Positions 45,727 through 56,424 of a DNA stretch of 64,000 bases are shown in pieces (position 1 is the first letter of the stretch; every line of letters starts with the position of its first letter). Under the pieces are notes generated by a model. It had not been told where the DNA came from, did not search any database, and saw only the letters and a program-made list of their open reading frames with translations. Made by a program: the position numbers and the translations under genes. Origin of the DNA: Martelella lutilitoris (GTDB lineage Bacteria > Pseudomonadota > Alphaproteobacteria > Rhizobiales > Rhizobiaceae); assembly GCF_005924265.1 (NCBI RefSeq), contig NZ_VCLB01000009.1:221436-285435 (forward strand). The letters are read 5' to 3'.

Positions 45727-46746
45727 TTACCCCTTCCCCTCAAGCAAATCATCGAACCGGCGCGACAATGCCGCGAGATCGCTGCCGTCGGCCTCGGGCG
45801 CGCCGACAAGCGCCTGCTCCGCCCTCGCCAGCGCCGCGCCCGCGAGCGCCGGCGCCTCTTCGGCCGCGGCGCGCATTTCATTCATATCGCCATTGCAATG
45901 CAGGATGATGTCGACACCGGCGGCGGTAACGGCGCGCGCCCTCGCCGCGATATCGCCGGAAAGCGCGTTCATCGAGATATCGTCGGAGATGATCAGCCCG
46001 TCGAACCCGATTTCGCCGCGCATGATCTCCTCAACGACCTTACGCGAGGCTGAAGCCGGGTTTTCCGGATCGACCGCCGTAAACAGGACATGGCAGGTCA
46101 TCGCCATGACAATCCCCGGGATTTCCCTGAAAGGACGAAAATCCGTGTCTCGCAACGTCTCAAGCGCGGCATCGACCACCGGCAGACGCTGGTGCGAATC
46201 GAGCAGGCCGCGCCCGTGGCCCGGCATGTGCTTGATCACCGGCAGCACGCCGCCGGCCTTCAGCCCCTCGGCCTGGGCGGTTGCGAGCGCGATCACCTGG
46301 TCCGGGTCCGTGCCGAAGGCCCGGTCGGCAAGAAAGCCGGCGCCCGGTTCCGGCGGAATATCGAGCACGGGGGCGCAATCGCAATTGATGCCGACCCCAT
46401 GAAGATCACCGGCCATCAGCCGCCCGCTGAGAAAGGCCGCCTCAAGCGCCGCCGTTCTCGATGTCTCGTAGAGCGCGCCGATAACGGAGGCCGCCGGATA
46501 GTCGCGCACCAGCGGCGGCCGCAGCCGGCGCACGGTGCCGCCCTCCTGATCGACGAAGACCGGGGCATGCCAGCCGACGGCCTCGCGCATCGCCTCCGTC
46601 AGCGCCTTGATCTGGGCGAGGCTTTCGACATTGCGCCTGAACAGGATGAAGCCCCACGGCTGAACGGCGCGGAAGAAATCTGTCTCCTCCGCGCTGAGGC
46701 GTGTGCCGCCGCACCCCAGAATCATGGCCTTGCGTGTCTCGGTCAT
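45727..46746 (-). CDS. nagZ: Beta-N-acetylhexosaminidase
   Basis: This 339-residue glycoside hydrolase of family 3 removes N-acetylglucosamine from muropeptides during cell-wall recycling. The catalytic loop and substrate site appear as KHMPGHGRGLLDSHQRLP near residue 165. The acid/nucleophile region LIISDDISMNALSG is near 245, where Asp is the nucleophile. There is no signal peptide, so it is cytoplasmic. It is 89 bases after the SPOR gene and 5 before scpA. Confidence 0.94.
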   Translation of the reverse strand: MTETRKAMILGCGGTRLSAEETDFFRAVQPWGFILFRRNVESLAQIKALTEAMREAVGWHAPVFVDQEGGTVRRLRPPLVRDYPAASVIGALYETSRTAALEAAFLSGRLMAGDLHGVGINCDCAPVLDIPPEPGAGFLADRAFGTDPDQVIALATAQAEGLKAGGVLPVIKHMPGHGRGLLDSHQRLPVVDAALETLRDTDFRPFREIPGIVMAMTCHVLFTAVDPENPASASRKVVEEIMRGEIGFDGLIISDDISMNALSGDIAARARAVTAAGVDIILHCNGDMNEMRAAAEEAPALAGAALARAEQALVGAPEADGSDLAALSRRFDDLLEGKG

Positions 46747-46835
46747 CCGCGAATCATAGAGGTTCCGCGCGAAAGCGCGAAATTGACCCGCGCTTCATGC
46801 ACAGTTTTCTTCAGCCGGGCGCGCCGAAACTGCAA

Positions 46836-49073
46836 TTAGCGGGGCACGAAGCAGCTCCCGCCTGCGGCCTTGAAGCTCTCGCAGAGCGACAGGGCTTCCG
46901 ACAGGCTGCCCGCCGGGATACGAACCCGGTAATAGGTTCCCCGGTCGGCGATATCAGCCCTGACGATCTCCACCGGCTGGCGACCGAGCACCGCCGGATA
47001 TTGCGCGGCCAGGCGCCGATAGGCCTGCTGGGCCTCGGCTTCCGTCGGCAGCGAGGCGATCTGCATGGCATAACGCGACGACGGCGCGGCACTCGTGGCC
47101 GACGCGGCGCTTGTTGCCGGCGCGGCGGCTGCGACCGGCTGGCTCGGCGCGGCAGGCGCGGCCTGTGCCGAAGAGGCAGGCGGGCCGCCGGTCGACGAAC
47201 GCGGTGTCGGAATCGGCACATTGGCGATGCCGAAGTCGCCGACGGCTGCGGCCGGCTCATCTGCGGCCTGGTCGGCGGCGACATCCTGATCGGTGAGATC
47301 GGTCGCGTCCTGCACGCCCGTCGCTCCATTCAGCACGTCGGCGACGGAGGGACTTTGCGTTTCGTCCGGGACCGGCGCGCCAACGCTGTCTGCAGCGCCC
47401 GCCGTCTCGGGCGGAACGAGCATTCCGGCCTCATCGGACGGTGCAGACACAACTTCGGTACCGCTTGTGCCAGCGCCTGTCTGCGTCGCCTCGGGAGCGG
47501 CGCGCTCGACAAGCGTTCCGTCAGGGCGGACGATGATGGTGCGCACCCTGCGCGGCTCGACAACACCGCCGCCGGCCTGCCCCGTGGCATTGTCGGCAAC
47601 GCTGTCCGCCAGCGGATTGGGCGCAATGTCGTTCACGTCGACCGGCTCCTGGTCGGACGCAATCAGGCTGTCCTGCCGGGGTTCGGCCTCAAGGGTCCTG
47701 GATGCGTCATTGAAAATGACGTTGTCCTGATTGGGAACGACCTCGCCGCCGGGATCCTCCGGCGCTTCTTTCACGCTTGTGTCGTCGGCGGCGATGATGA
47801 CAGGACCGCCATCGCCTTCGCTGCCGAGATAGCGAAGCCCGGCAAAGACGGCCAGAACGGCGATCACCACAAAGGCAAGACCGAACAGCAGTACGCGGCC
47901 ATAACCCATGAAGGTAACCGCCAGCCAGCTCGGACGCCGCTCCTGCTCGTCGCTGTCATAATAGCTGTCATCGGCGATATCTTCATAGGCCTGCGGGGCG
48001 CCGGTGGCCCGGGTTTCCGCAAGTTGAAAGCCTTCCTCAAGCGCTCGCTCGATGTCGTCGTCGTAGACGCGGTCGTTTTGCGGCTGATGCACATCTTCCA
48101 CGGCCGGTTCGGGCTCGCGCTGAGGCTCGCTCAGCGGATCGACAAGCGCCGGTTGGCTCGCCAGCATATCGGCAAGCTCTTCGTCGAGATCGAATTCATA
48201 GACCGGCGGCGGCGGCTCGCGAACGGCTTCGGCGTCATCGCCCATGCGCGGCAGGTCAAGCTCGTCGACCGGGCGCGGAAGCTCGTCGGTCGGAACGATC
48301 GCCGCCGGATCGAACACATCGTCGCGGCCCACCTCGCCGGCGCCGGCTTCCTCCAGAGGTTCGGGACCATCAGCTTCGGGTCGGGTGACATCGGCGAGTT
48401 CGAGCTCGAGTTCGTCGAGGTCGAGCGCCAGATCGCTCTCGTCCTGTTCGATGGCGGCGTCAACGACCGGCCGATCGTCAAAGGCATAGGATGTGCCCCA
48501 ATCCTCGTTCCCGGCTTCGGTTTCGACGGGTTCTTCTTCCGGCAGGGCGGCAGGCGGTTCGGCGCCAAACGAGGGCGCGGCAAACAGCGTATCGGGATGA
48601 ATGCCTTCGTCTGCCGCAGGCGCCTCGTCTTCGGCAAGATCGAGGGAGGCGATCGATTGCCTCAGTTCATCTTCGAGGAAGCCTTCGCCAAGGTCCACAT
48701 CGTCGTGGCCGGGAGCCTCGGCAATGGGCTCTTCAGACCACTGTTCCGGCCGCTCTTGCGGTTCGCGATCGGCTTCCGGCACGGGCCGGCCCAGCGGATG
48801 AAAGGATTCGAACACCATCGGCGGGGCCCGCGGTTCCGGCTGAGGCTCCGGCGCGACGGGCTCTTCGAAGGCATCATCGGCAGCCGGATACTGACCGGGA
48901 AAGGCGTTGAATTCGCGCAGCAACTCGTCGGCCAGATCGTCAGCGGTCTCGGCCGAACGGGGTCTTTCCGCCTCGCGCGGGGCGATCAGCCGCGCCAGCT
49001 CGGCGAAAGGATCATCCTCGTCCGTGTGGGCGGGACCCGTTTTCCCGCCATCCGGCTTGTTGTTATCTGCCAT
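46836..49073 (-). CDS. SPOR-domain cell-envelope protein
   Basis: This 745-residue protein has a very acidic, disordered cytoplasmic part (about 1-380), a single membrane helix (YGRVLLFGLAFVVIAVLAVF near 400), a long Pro/Ala/Thr-rich periplasmic linker, and a C-terminal SPOR domain (about 665-745, SRYAMQIASLPTEAEAQQAY). SPOR domains bind denuded glycan strands at the division site. The gene is part of the conserved argS-SPOR-nagZ run of Hyphomicrobiales. Composition outside the two folded parts is low complexity, so exact homology there means little. Confidence 0.9.
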   Translation of the reverse strand: MADNNKPDGGKTGPAHTDEDDPFAELARLIAPREAERPRSAETADDLADELLREFNAFPGQYPAADDAFEEPVAPEPQPEPRAPPMVFESFHPLGRPVPEADREPQERPEQWSEEPIAEAPGHDDVDLGEGFLEDELRQSIASLDLAEDEAPAADEGIHPDTLFAAPSFGAEPPAALPEEEPVETEAGNEDWGTSYAFDDRPVVDAAIEQDESDLALDLDELELELADVTRPEADGPEPLEEAGAGEVGRDDVFDPAAIVPTDELPRPVDELDLPRMGDDAEAVREPPPPVYEFDLDEELADMLASQPALVDPLSEPQREPEPAVEDVHQPQNDRVYDDDIERALEEGFQLAETRATGAPQAYEDIADDSYYDSDEQERRPSWLAVTFMGYGRVLLFGLAFVVIAVLAVFAGLRYLGSEGDGGPVIIAADDTSVKEAPEDPGGEVVPNQDNVIFNDASRTLEAEPRQDSLIASDQEPVDVNDIAPNPLADSVADNATGQAGGGVVEPRRVRTIIVRPDGTLVERAAPEATQTGAGTSGTEVVSAPSDEAGMLVPPETAGAADSVGAPVPDETQSPSVADVLNGATGVQDATDLTDQDVAADQAADEPAAAVGDFGIANVPIPTPRSSTGGPPASSAQAAPAAPSQPVAAAAPATSAASATSAAPSSRYAMQIASLPTEAEAQQAYRRLAAQYPAVLGRQPVEIVRADIADRGTYYRVRIPAGSLSEALSLCESFKAAGGSCFVPR

Positions 49074-49137
49074 CTTCTATCACCGATGCTGCCCCGCGCC
49101 GCAAAAGGGCGCGAGAAAAGTGCGGATGAGACGGTCT

Positions 49138-50898
49138 CTAGCGCATTTCCTGCGGTGCATCCGTGCCCGTCAGAGCGAGGCCGGAACGCAGGACGGCGGC
49201 CACGGAAGAAACCAGTCCCAGTTTTGCAAGCGTCGATTGTCTATCACCCTCATTAATAAAGCGTAATTCCGTCTTTTCTTTTCCCTTGTTCCAGTGGGAA
49301 TGGAAGTTCGACGCAAGATCATAGAGGTAAAACGCCAGTCGGTGCGGCTCCCGCATCAGTGCAGCCGACTCCACAACCCGCGGATATTCAGATAACTTTG
49401 CCACAAGTTTGAGTTCTTCCGGCTCGAAATCCGCATCGAGAACCGCCTTTTCCAGAGATTTCTGCGAAATATCGAGACCGGGAAAGGCTTCCTGCGCCTG
49501 CCGCATCACCGACATCGACCGCGCATGGGCGTACTGAACGTAGAAAACGGGATTGTCCTTGGACTGTTCGGTCACCTTGGCGAAGTCGAAATCCAGCGGC
49601 TCGCTGCTCTTGCGGTAGAGCATCATGAAACGCACGGAATCGCGGCCCACCTCGTCCACCACCTCGCGCAGGGTGACGAAATTGCCGGAGCGCTTCGACA
49701 TCTTCACTTCCTCGCCGTTGCGCAGGAGCTTCACCAGCTGGCAAAGCAGAACGGAGAGCTTTGCGTCATTGCCGGCAACCGCCTTTGCCACCGCTTCCAG
49801 CCGCTTCACATAACCGCCGTGATCGGCGCCGAGAATATAGACCATTTCATGGAAGCCGCGGTCATACTTGTCCTTGAAATAGGCAACATCGGCAGCAAAA
49901 TACGTGTAGTTGCCGTCAGACTTGATCAGCGGCCGGTCGATATCGTCCCCGACTTCTGTGGAGCGGAACAGCGTCTGCTCGCGGTCTTCCCAATCTTCCG
50001 GAAGCTGTCCCTTCGGCGGCGGCAGCGTGCCCTTGTAGACATGCCCCTTGAAGGTGAGATCGTTGATCGCGGTGCGGATCAGCGACGCATCATCGTCATG
50101 CAGCCGGCGCTCGGAATAGAAGACTTCGTGACGGACATTGAGCGCCGCAAGATCCTCGCGGATCATCGCCATCATCGCATCGATCGCCCGGTCCTTGACG
50201 ATCGGCATCCACTCGTCTTCCGGCAGGTTGTGAAGCGAGGGGCCGAATTCGTCCTTCAGCGCCTCGCCGACGGGCACGAGATAATCGCCCGGATAGAGGC
50301 CTTCGGGGATTGTGCCGATGTCCTCGCCCAGCGCCTCGCGATAGCGCAGGAATACCGACCGCGCCAGCACGTCGATCTGGGCGCCGGCGTCGTTGATGTA
50401 ATATTCCTTGGTAACGTCAAAGCCGGCATAGTCGAGAATATTGGCGAGCGTATCGCCCACCACAGCGCCCCGGCAATGGCCGACATGCATCGGTCCCGTG
50501 GGGTTGGCCGAGACATATTCGACATTGATCTTGCGTTTGCCGCCGGTTGCGCTGCGGCCAAAATCCTCCGCTTCGCGCAGGGCCGCGACCAGCATGCGCT
50601 TCCAGAAGGCATCCGACAGGCGGATATTGATGAAGCCCGGACCGGCGATCGACAGTTCGGCGATATCCGCGTCGCTTTCAAGCGCCGCGACGATTTCGCC
50701 GGCAAGATCGCGCGGCTTCTTGCCCAGCGGCTTTGCCAGAACCAGGGCGGCATTGACGGCGATATCGCCATGGCTCGGATCGCGCGGCGGCTCCACCACC
50801 AGGCGCGAGAAATCGAGCGCGTCGCGCTTCTCCGCAATCGCTGCAATCGTCAGCAGTCGTTCGTTCAGTCTTTGCTCAAAATCGGTGAAGAGGTTCAT
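49138..50898 (-). CDS. argS: Arginyl-tRNA synthetase
   Basis: This 586-residue class I synthetase has the HIGH-like motif [16 protein letters not shown] near residue 125, the KMSKR loop near 385, and an N-terminal Add-1 domain that contacts the tRNA D-loop. I chose ATG 50898 ([10 protein letters not shown]) over an ATG four codons earlier. It is 53 bases after dgt. Confidence 0.97.
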   Translation of the reverse strand: MNLFTDFEQRLNERLLTIAAIAEKRDALDFSRLVVEPPRDPSHGDIAVNAALVLAKPLGKKPRDLAGEIVAALESDADIAELSIAGPGFINIRLSDAFWKRMLVAALREAEDFGRSATGGKRKINVEYVSANPTGPMHVGHCRGAVVGDTLANILDYAGFDVTKEYYINDAGAQIDVLARSVFLRYREALGEDIGTIPEGLYPGDYLVPVGEALKDEFGPSLHNLPEDEWMPIVKDRAIDAMMAMIREDLAALNVRHEVFYSERRLHDDDASLIRTAINDLTFKGHVYKGTLPPPKGQLPEDWEDREQTLFRSTEVGDDIDRPLIKSDGNYTYFAADVAYFKDKYDRGFHEMVYILGADHGGYVKRLEAVAKAVAGNDAKLSVLLCQLVKLLRNGEEVKMSKRSGNFVTLREVVDEVGRDSVRFMMLYRKSSEPLDFDFAKVTEQSKDNPVFYVQYAHARSMSVMRQAQEAFPGLDISQKSLEKAVLDADFEPEELKLVAKLSEYPRVVESAALMREPHRLAFYLYDLASNFHSHWNKGKEKTELRFINEGDRQSTLAKLGLVSSVAAVLRSGLALTGTDAPQEMR

Positions 50899-50951
50899 GT
50901 CATGTTCCATGGGCCGCTTTGCGGCGGCAAAAGGCGCTTTCAGCGGCGGCT

Positions 50952-52169
50952 CTAGCGCAATTCGGGGGTATGGTCAAACAGCTGCCGATGGGTCTTCTCG
51001 GCATAGGTATCGGTCATTCCGGCCAGATAATCCGCCACATGACGCGCCCGCTGCGCCGCGGTCAGCGCTTCGACGCCGTCGGTCCAGGGATGCGAGCCCA
51101 TCAGTTCCGGATCGGCGAAATAGGCATCGAACAACTCGCTGACGATCTGCGCCGCGCCGGCGCGGATCTTCATGATGTCCGGATGCCGATAGATATGGCC
51201 GAAGAGCAGTTTCTTGATCTGCCGGTCAATCTCGGCCATTTCCGGCGAAAAGGTCGCAAGCGTGCGCCCTGAAAGCCGGACATCGTCGGCGCTTCCGGGC
51301 TGCGCCTCTCGCAGGTTGGCCTGGGTCACGCCGATCACATCCTCGACCATGGCCGTGATCTGGCGGCGCATGATCTCGTTGGTAAAGCGCGCGGCCTCGA
51401 GATCGGGATAGCGGTCATGTACTTCGCGCATCAGGCCGGCGAGGAACGGCACCTCCTCCAGCATCTCGTAGGTCAGATAGCCCGAACGCAGCCCGTCATC
51501 GATATCATGCGTGTTGTAGGCGATGTCGTCGGCAATCGCCGCGACCTGCGCCTCGAGGCTTGCATGGGTGGAAAGCCAGAGGTCGTGACGTCGGCTGTAA
51601 TCGATGATCGGCTGCGGCACGGGGCCGCCAAGCCCCTCGCCATCCGCCGTCTGGAGCGGCCCGTTATGCTTCACCAGGCCCTCGAGCGCCTCCCAGGTGA
51701 GGTTGATGCCGTCGAATTCGGCATAGCGCCGTTCGAGGCTGGTGACGATCCTGAGCGACTGGGCGTTATGGTCGAAGCCGCCGTAATCCGCCATCTTCTC
51801 GTGCAGCGCATCCTCGCCCGTATGGCCGAAGGGCGTATGGCCGAAATCATGCACCAGCGCCACACCCTCGGCAAGATCCTCGTCGAGCCTCAGCGCGCGC
51901 GCAAGCGAGCGGGCGACCTGGGCCACCTCGATCGTGTGCGTCAGGCGCGTGCGGTAGTGATCGCCGTCCTGGGCGATGAACACCTGGGTCTTGTGCTTCA
52001 GCCGCCGAAACGCGGTCGTGTGGATAATCCGGTCCCGGTCGCGCTGGAAGGGCGAGCGCGTCAGGCTGTCGGGCTCGGGATAAAGGCGGCCGCGGCTCGT
52101 CCAGGGGTCTGAGGCATAGACCGCGAGCGCAACGTCACCGAAGCCGAGTGCCGATCTGTCGATTGTCAT
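50952..52169 (-). CDS. dgt: Deoxyguanosinetriphosphate triphosphohydrolase-like protein
   Basis: This 405-residue HD-domain enzyme of the dGTPase type 2 family cleaves dNTPs to nucleoside and triphosphate. The metal ligands are seen in [14 protein letters not shown] (near 76) and [17 protein letters not shown] (near 106), and a further Asp in [14 protein letters not shown] near 215. It begins the long leftward housekeeping run that ends at the LytM gene. It is divergent from erpA. Confidence 0.93.
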   Translation of the reverse strand: MTIDRSALGFGDVALAVYASDPWTSRGRLYPEPDSLTRSPFQRDRDRIIHTTAFRRLKHKTQVFIAQDGDHYRTRLTHTIEVAQVARSLARALRLDEDLAEGVALVHDFGHTPFGHTGEDALHEKMADYGGFDHNAQSLRIVTSLERRYAEFDGINLTWEALEGLVKHNGPLQTADGEGLGGPVPQPIIDYSRRHDLWLSTHASLEAQVAAIADDIAYNTHDIDDGLRSGYLTYEMLEEVPFLAGLMREVHDRYPDLEAARFTNEIMRRQITAMVEDVIGVTQANLREAQPGSADDVRLSGRTLATFSPEMAEIDRQIKKLLFGHIYRHPDIMKIRAGAAQIVSELFDAYFADPELMGSHPWTDGVEALTAAQRARHVADYLAGMTDTYAEKTHRQLFDHTPELR

Positions 52170-52234
52170 ATTCTATCCTGTTGCGCGAGACATGGTTTTT
52201 GCGAAACGCGGAGAACCCGGATGCAAATTGACCG

Positions 52235-52263
52235 TTGACGGCCTTCATCGGCGTTCTTAACTA
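52235..52263 (+). promoter_or_regulatory. Predicted promoter of erpA
   Basis: TTGACG (52235-52240) and TAACTA (52258-52263) are separated by 17 bases, about 105 bases before the erpA start, in the gap between dgt and erpA. I saw no clear IscR-type or Irr-type palindrome around it. Confidence 0.4.
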
Positions 52264-52375
52264 AGATTGGACATGATTGAAAGCCATCGCCGCTTCTGGC
52301 GCGATGGCACGCAAAATCACTGCGGCTTTGTGCCTGGCAGTTTCGCCCAAAAAGCCGCGTGGCCGGAGAATTGAT

Positions 52376-52708
52376 ATGGATACCCAGACAGTGACGCTTT
52401 CCGACGCGGCCGCTCGCCGGATCGCCTCGATCATCAGCAGCGAGAATGACAAGCACGCCCTCAGGGTTTCCGTCGAGGGCGGCGGCTGCTCGGGGTTCTC
52501 CTACAAATTCGACCTTGTGGAAGGCCCGGAAGACGACGACGTGGTCATCACCAAGGACGACGCAACCGTGCTGATCGACAGCATCTCGCTGGTCTATATG
52601 GCCGGCGCGGAAATTGATTTCGTCGACAACCTGCTCGGCCAGTCCTTCCAGATCCAGAACCCGAATGCCGTGGCCAGCTGCGGCTGCGGCACGAGCTTCG
52701 CAATCTGA
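52376..52708 (+). CDS. erpA: Iron-sulfur cluster insertion protein
   Basis: This 110-residue A-type carrier delivers Fe-S clusters to target enzymes. The three conserved cysteines are present: GGGCSGFSY near residue 38, and SCGCGTSF near the end. I chose ATG 52376 (MDTQTVTL) at the natural family start. It stands alone, divergent from dgt and convergent with the permease gene. Relatives are ErpA and IscA; ErpA is the usual name for this alphaproteobacterial form. Confidence 0.93.
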   Translation: MDTQTVTLSDAAARRIASIISSENDKHALRVSVEGGGCSGFSYKFDLVEGPEDDDVVITKDDATVLIDSISLVYMAGAEIDFVDNLLGQSFQIQNPNAVASCGCGTSFAI

Positions 52709-52738
52709 TCCGAACACGAAGCAACGCCGGAAAAGAGA

Positions 52739-52764
52739 GAGGCCGCGCCCGAAAGCGCGGCCTC
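52739..52764. terminator. Bidirectional terminator between erpA and permease gene
   Basis: GAGGCCGCGC (52739-52748) pairs with GCGCGGCCTC (52755-52764) around the loop CCGAAA, a 10-bp perfect stem. On the minus strand it is followed by a pyrimidine run ending TTTT, and on the plus strand by ATTCTGTTT. Confidence 0.8.
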
Positions 52765-52783
52765 ATTCTGTTTGAGCAGCCTA

Positions 52784-54151
52784 TCAGTCCTTGATCGCCT
52801 TGCCGGCGTTCTCCGGAATAAGCAGCGAAAGAATGATCGCCGACAGGCCGGAAAGCGTGATCGGCGTGGCGAACACCTTCTGGATGATGTCGGGCATCTG
52901 CTGCATGGACTGCGGCACCAGGGTGACGCCGAGGCCGAGGCCGAAGGACACGGCCATGATATAGACCTTGCGGTGGTCGATCGGCTCGGAGGCGAGGATG
53001 CGGATGCCCGCAACGGCGATCGAGCCGAACAGCACGACGGTAGCGCCGCCGAGCACGGGCTTGGGCACCAGCAGGAACGCCCCGCCGATGACCGGGAAGA
53101 AGCCCATGACGATGAGAATACCGGCGATATAATAGCCGACATGGCGGCTCGCGACGCCCGTCATCTGGATAACGCCGTTGTTCTGGCTGAAGGTCGTGTT
53201 CGGGAAGGTGCAGAAAAGCGCGGCGATGCCGGAATTGATGCCGTCTGCGAGAACGCCGCCCTTGATGCGGTTGAGATAGACATCGCCCTGCACCGGCTCG
53301 CCCGAAATCACCGAGTTGGCGGTCAGGTCGCCCGTCGTCTCGATGGCCGTGATCAGATAGACGAAGGCAATCGGGATGAACAGGCCGATATCGAAGTCGA
53401 GCCCATAGCGCAGCGGTTGCGGAATGGCAAACAGCGGCTGCGTGCCGAGCCGTGAGAAATCGACCATGCCGAAGAAGATTGAAACCACGAAGCCTGCCAC
53501 AAGGCCGAGCATGATCGCTGCAATGCGGACCATCGGGATCTTCGAGAACGAGAAGAAGATGATCACGGCGACGACCAGAAGGCCGAGGAAGATGTTGACG
53601 GGCGCGCCAAACGCATCACCCGCCCCTGCGCCGCCGGCAAAATCGGTGAAGCCCGACTTCACCAGAGACAGACCGATGACGGTGATGACGATGCCCGTCA
53701 CCGTCGGCGTCACGATGCGGCCCATCCTGGTGATGAACTGGCTGAGCACGATTTCGACAATGCAGCCGACGAGGCAGAGCCCGAAGATCATGGCAAGGAT
53801 ATCCTCGGGCGTGCCGCCCCTGCCCTTCACGGCAAAACCGGCGGCGAGAATGACCCCGAGAAAGGCGAAGCTCGTTCCCTGCACGCTCAGGAGCCCGGAG
53901 CCGACCGGTCCGATGCGACGGCACTGGATGAAGGTGGCAACGCCGGACACGAACATCGACATTGCCAGAAGGTAGGGCATGTTCTCGCCAAGCCCCAGTG
54001 CGCCGCCGATAATCAGCGTCGGCGTGACAATCCCGATGATGCTGGCAAGAATGTGCTGGAAGGCTGCCAGAAACGAAGCGTGCGGCGAAGGCACGTCGTT
54101 GAGCTTGAAAATAATGTGGTGGTGCTCCGCACTCGGATTTTGTTCACTCAT
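52784..54151 (-). CDS. NCS2 family xanthine/uracil-type permease
   Basis: This 455-residue protein with about 14 membrane segments belongs to the nucleobase-cation symporter 2 family. Conserved parts are the QHILASIIGIVTPTLI start (near residue 30), the VQGTSFAFLG segment near 90, and the signature TAIETTGDLTANSVISG near 275. The latter is of the xanthine/urate (XanQ/UacT) type, rather than uracil (UraA). I chose ATG 54151; a TTG 15 bases upstream would add five residues. It stands alone, divergent from xthA, with no purine catabolic genes in view. Confidence 0.9.
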   Translation of the reverse strand: MSEQNPSAEHHHIIFKLNDVPSPHASFLAAFQHILASIIGIVTPTLIIGGALGLGENMPYLLAMSMFVSGVATFIQCRRIGPVGSGLLSVQGTSFAFLGVILAAGFAVKGRGGTPEDILAMIFGLCLVGCIVEIVLSQFITRMGRIVTPTVTGIVITVIGLSLVKSGFTDFAGGAGAGDAFGAPVNIFLGLLVVAVIIFFSFSKIPMVRIAAIMLGLVAGFVVSIFFGMVDFSRLGTQPLFAIPQPLRYGLDFDIGLFIPIAFVYLITAIETTGDLTANSVISGEPVQGDVYLNRIKGGVLADGINSGIAALFCTFPNTTFSQNNGVIQMTGVASRHVGYYIAGILIVMGFFPVIGGAFLLVPKPVLGGATVVLFGSIAVAGIRILASEPIDHRKVYIMAVSFGLGLGVTLVPQSMQQMPDIIQKVFATPITLSGLSAIILSLLIPENAGKAIKD

Positions 54152-54357
54152 GAATTTCTCTTTCAATGGCGGCCGAAACCGCGCGTTGTCCCCTGCTGCT
54201 AGCGTTTTAAGCGATGCAATTTCCGTGCCACGGAATTGTCACATTTCCCGGAAGCCTTGCGAAACCGGGTCATTGCACGTCATCGCCCGATGCGGCGTTT
54301 GCAAATCGCAGGCGTCCTCTGCATAAGAAACAGGTCGAAGCACGAAAAGGCGGCCCC

Positions 54358-55149
54358 ATGAAAATCGCGACCTGGAACATCAACGGCATCAAAGCGCGGC
54401 AGGACAACCTCCTGGCCTGGCTTGCGGGAGAGGCGCCAGATATCGTCTGCCTGCAGGAAATCAAGTCGCAGGACGAGACCTTTCCCCGAGCGCCGATCGA
54501 GGCGCTTGGCTATCATGTCGAGACCCACGGCCAAAAGGGCTTCAACGGCGTCGCGCTGCTTTCGAAGAAGGCGCCGGATGAGACATTGCGCGGTCTGCCG
54601 GGCGCCGATGACGATATTCAGTCACGCTATATCGAAGGCGTTTTCAGCGTCAAAGGCGGCGTGGTGCGCGTCGCCTCGATCTACCTGCCGAACGGCAATC
54701 CGGTCGAAAGCGACAAGTATCCCTACAAGCTCGCCTGGATGAGGCGCCTGAAAGAGCATGTATCACAACACCTTAAATCGGAAGAACCGCTCGTTCTCGC
54801 TGGCGACTACAATGTCATTCCGCGCCCCGGCGACTGCCACGACCCGGCCGTCTGGGCAGAAGACGCCCTATTCCTGCCGGCCACGCGCGAGGCCTTCAAC
54901 ACGCTTCAGGCCCTCGGCCTCTACGACGCGGTGATGAGTGCCGACGATCAGGGCGGACAATATACATTCTGGGATTATCAGGCCGGCGCATGGCAGAAGA
55001 ATAACGGTATCCGCATCGACCACATGCTGCTCTCCTGCGAAGCGGCCGACCGGCTGCGCTCGACCATGATCGACAAGAAGGTGCGCGGCTGGGAGAAACC
55101 GTCCGACCACGTGCCGGTGATTGCCGCTTTCGATTTCGACTGGGCCTAG
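54358..55149 (+). CDS. xthA: Exodeoxyribonuclease III
   Basis: This 263-residue AP endonuclease/exonuclease has the family start MKIATWNINGIKAR, the LQEIKSQDETFP metal site near 38, LAGDYNVIPRP near 155, and the C-terminal RIDHMLLS and SDHVPV motifs. I chose ATG 54358 because the family always starts here. It lies next to exoR, in convergent orientation. Confidence 0.96.
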   Translation: MKIATWNINGIKARQDNLLAWLAGEAPDIVCLQEIKSQDETFPRAPIEALGYHVETHGQKGFNGVALLSKKAPDETLRGLPGADDDIQSRYIEGVFSVKGGVVRVASIYLPNGNPVESDKYPYKLAWMRRLKEHVSQHLKSEEPLVLAGDYNVIPRPGDCHDPAVWAEDALFLPATREAFNTLQALGLYDAVMSADDQGGQYTFWDYQAGAWQKNNGIRIDHMLLSCEAADRLRSTMIDKKVRGWEKPSDHVPVIAAFDFDWA

Positions 55150-55257
55150 GGCGCGCGCCGAGCGCGGTTTCACATTGCTCCGCGGCGGAGCCATGTCGCG
55201 ACGAGGTGCGGCAATCGGGACGTCAGTGCCAATCGCGGCTGCTTACGGAAGCAACAA

Positions 55258-56064
55258 TCAATGGTTGCCCGTGCTCATATTTTGCGCAAGTGCGATCGCG
55301 CCGCGGCGGTCATTCTCGTCAACGACGGAGAAACATTTTTCCTGCAGCTCGCGTATCCACGAGCAATCGCCGGGACCACAGCGATCCGCCGCCATGGTCA
55401 GATAGGCAAGACCAAGCACCGGCTGGCCTTCATTGAAAACGAGATCCCCGAAAACCGCCATGGCCCCGACATTGCCGTTCTTGCGCGAGAGGTTGAGCCA
55501 TTTCTTGGCCAGGCGCACATTCTTCGCCCCGCCCTCGCCGTTCAGGATCATCTGCGCAAGCCGGAACTGCGCCTCGGGATTGCCGAAGACCGAGGCCGCC
55601 TGGAAATAGAGCTGACGCGCCTGGGACAAATCCTTCTCCACCGGCGTATCGGGTATGCCCGTCTGGTAATAGCCGGCCAGCGCGAGCAAGGCATTCACAT
55701 AGAAGCCGGTATCGGGAGAGCCCGGCTCGACATCATGGTTGACGATCTCGGCATAGGCCTTGAAGGCCTCATAATCGTTCTCCGGAACGCCGTCGCCATA
55801 GGCATACATGTTGGCGAGCGCCCAGCGCGAACCGGTGTGGCCCTTCTCGGCGGCATAGCGGTAGGCCTCGACGGCCTTTTTCTTGTCGCCGTTCTGGTAC
55901 GCCTTGAAACCGAAACGAAAGAGATCGAACCGGCCGGACTCCTTCGGGACGTCGGTGGTGATGTCGAAAGCCTGGACGGGCCGTCCGACGCCATAGCCCA
56001 CCATGAGGCTCGCCATCAGCAGAAAAACGCCGATCTGTCTGTGACCTGTCTTTTCCATCATCAT
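55258..56064 (-). CDS. exoR: Periplasmic regulator ExoR (Sel1-like repeats)
   Basis: This 268-residue exported protein has a signal peptide (about 1-31, VFLLMASLMVGYGVG ending VQAF) and then Sel1-like/TPR repeats. The pattern FRFGFKAYQNGDKKKAVEAY and EKGHTGSRWALANMYAYGDG matches ExoR of Sinorhizobium and Agrobacterium, which has the same length. In those species ExoR binds the sensor ExoS/ChvG in the periplasm and holds back the ChvI response; it is destroyed at low pH, which switches on exopolysaccharide and invasion genes. Three Met codons in a row make the exact start uncertain by two residues. The sensor and regulator genes are not in the window. Confidence 0.92.
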   Translation of the reverse strand: MMMEKTGHRQIGVFLLMASLMVGYGVGRPVQAFDITTDVPKESGRFDLFRFGFKAYQNGDKKKAVEAYRYAAEKGHTGSRWALANMYAYGDGVPENDYEAFKAYAEIVNHDVEPGSPDTGFYVNALLALAGYYQTGIPDTPVEKDLSQARQLYFQAASVFGNPEAQFRLAQMILNGEGGAKNVRLAKKWLNLSRKNGNVGAMAVFGDLVFNEGQPVLGLAYLTMAADRCGPGDCSWIRELQEKCFSVVDENDRRGAIALAQNMSTGNH

Positions 56065-56424
56065 TGAACGTTTCTTCACCGAAACACCTGGCCGGACACG
56101 CCTGCCCGGCATAAACGCAGAAGCCGGCCCCGTGACCCGGCCAAAACACTGGCTCGCCGACTGCGGCACCAGACCCTTTTGATGCTCTTTGTTTGTGGCG
56201 GGAAATGGACGGCTTTCCACCAAATGCTTTTACGTGAATTTATGCTGAATGACTGTGACGCAAGCGACACACTTGTCGATTTGATATAAAAAACAATGCC
56301 CAACCGGGGAACCGAGCTGAAACAAGGTTAAGACGACATCAAAAGGCGCGCCCGACGAACAGAGCCGAAAGCCCACTGTCACCTGTTGCCTAAAACCGAT
56401 CGTCATAATAAAGCATTGCCCGAA
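56065..56424. other. Intergenic region exoR to tRNA-Leu
   Basis: About 360 bases contain the promoter regions of exoR (minus) and tRNA-Leu (plus). I see no coding frame with a ribosome binding site and no further RNA gene. An AT-rich stretch near 56275-56300 is the likeliest promoter zone, but no good -35/-10 pair stands out. Confidence 0.5.
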
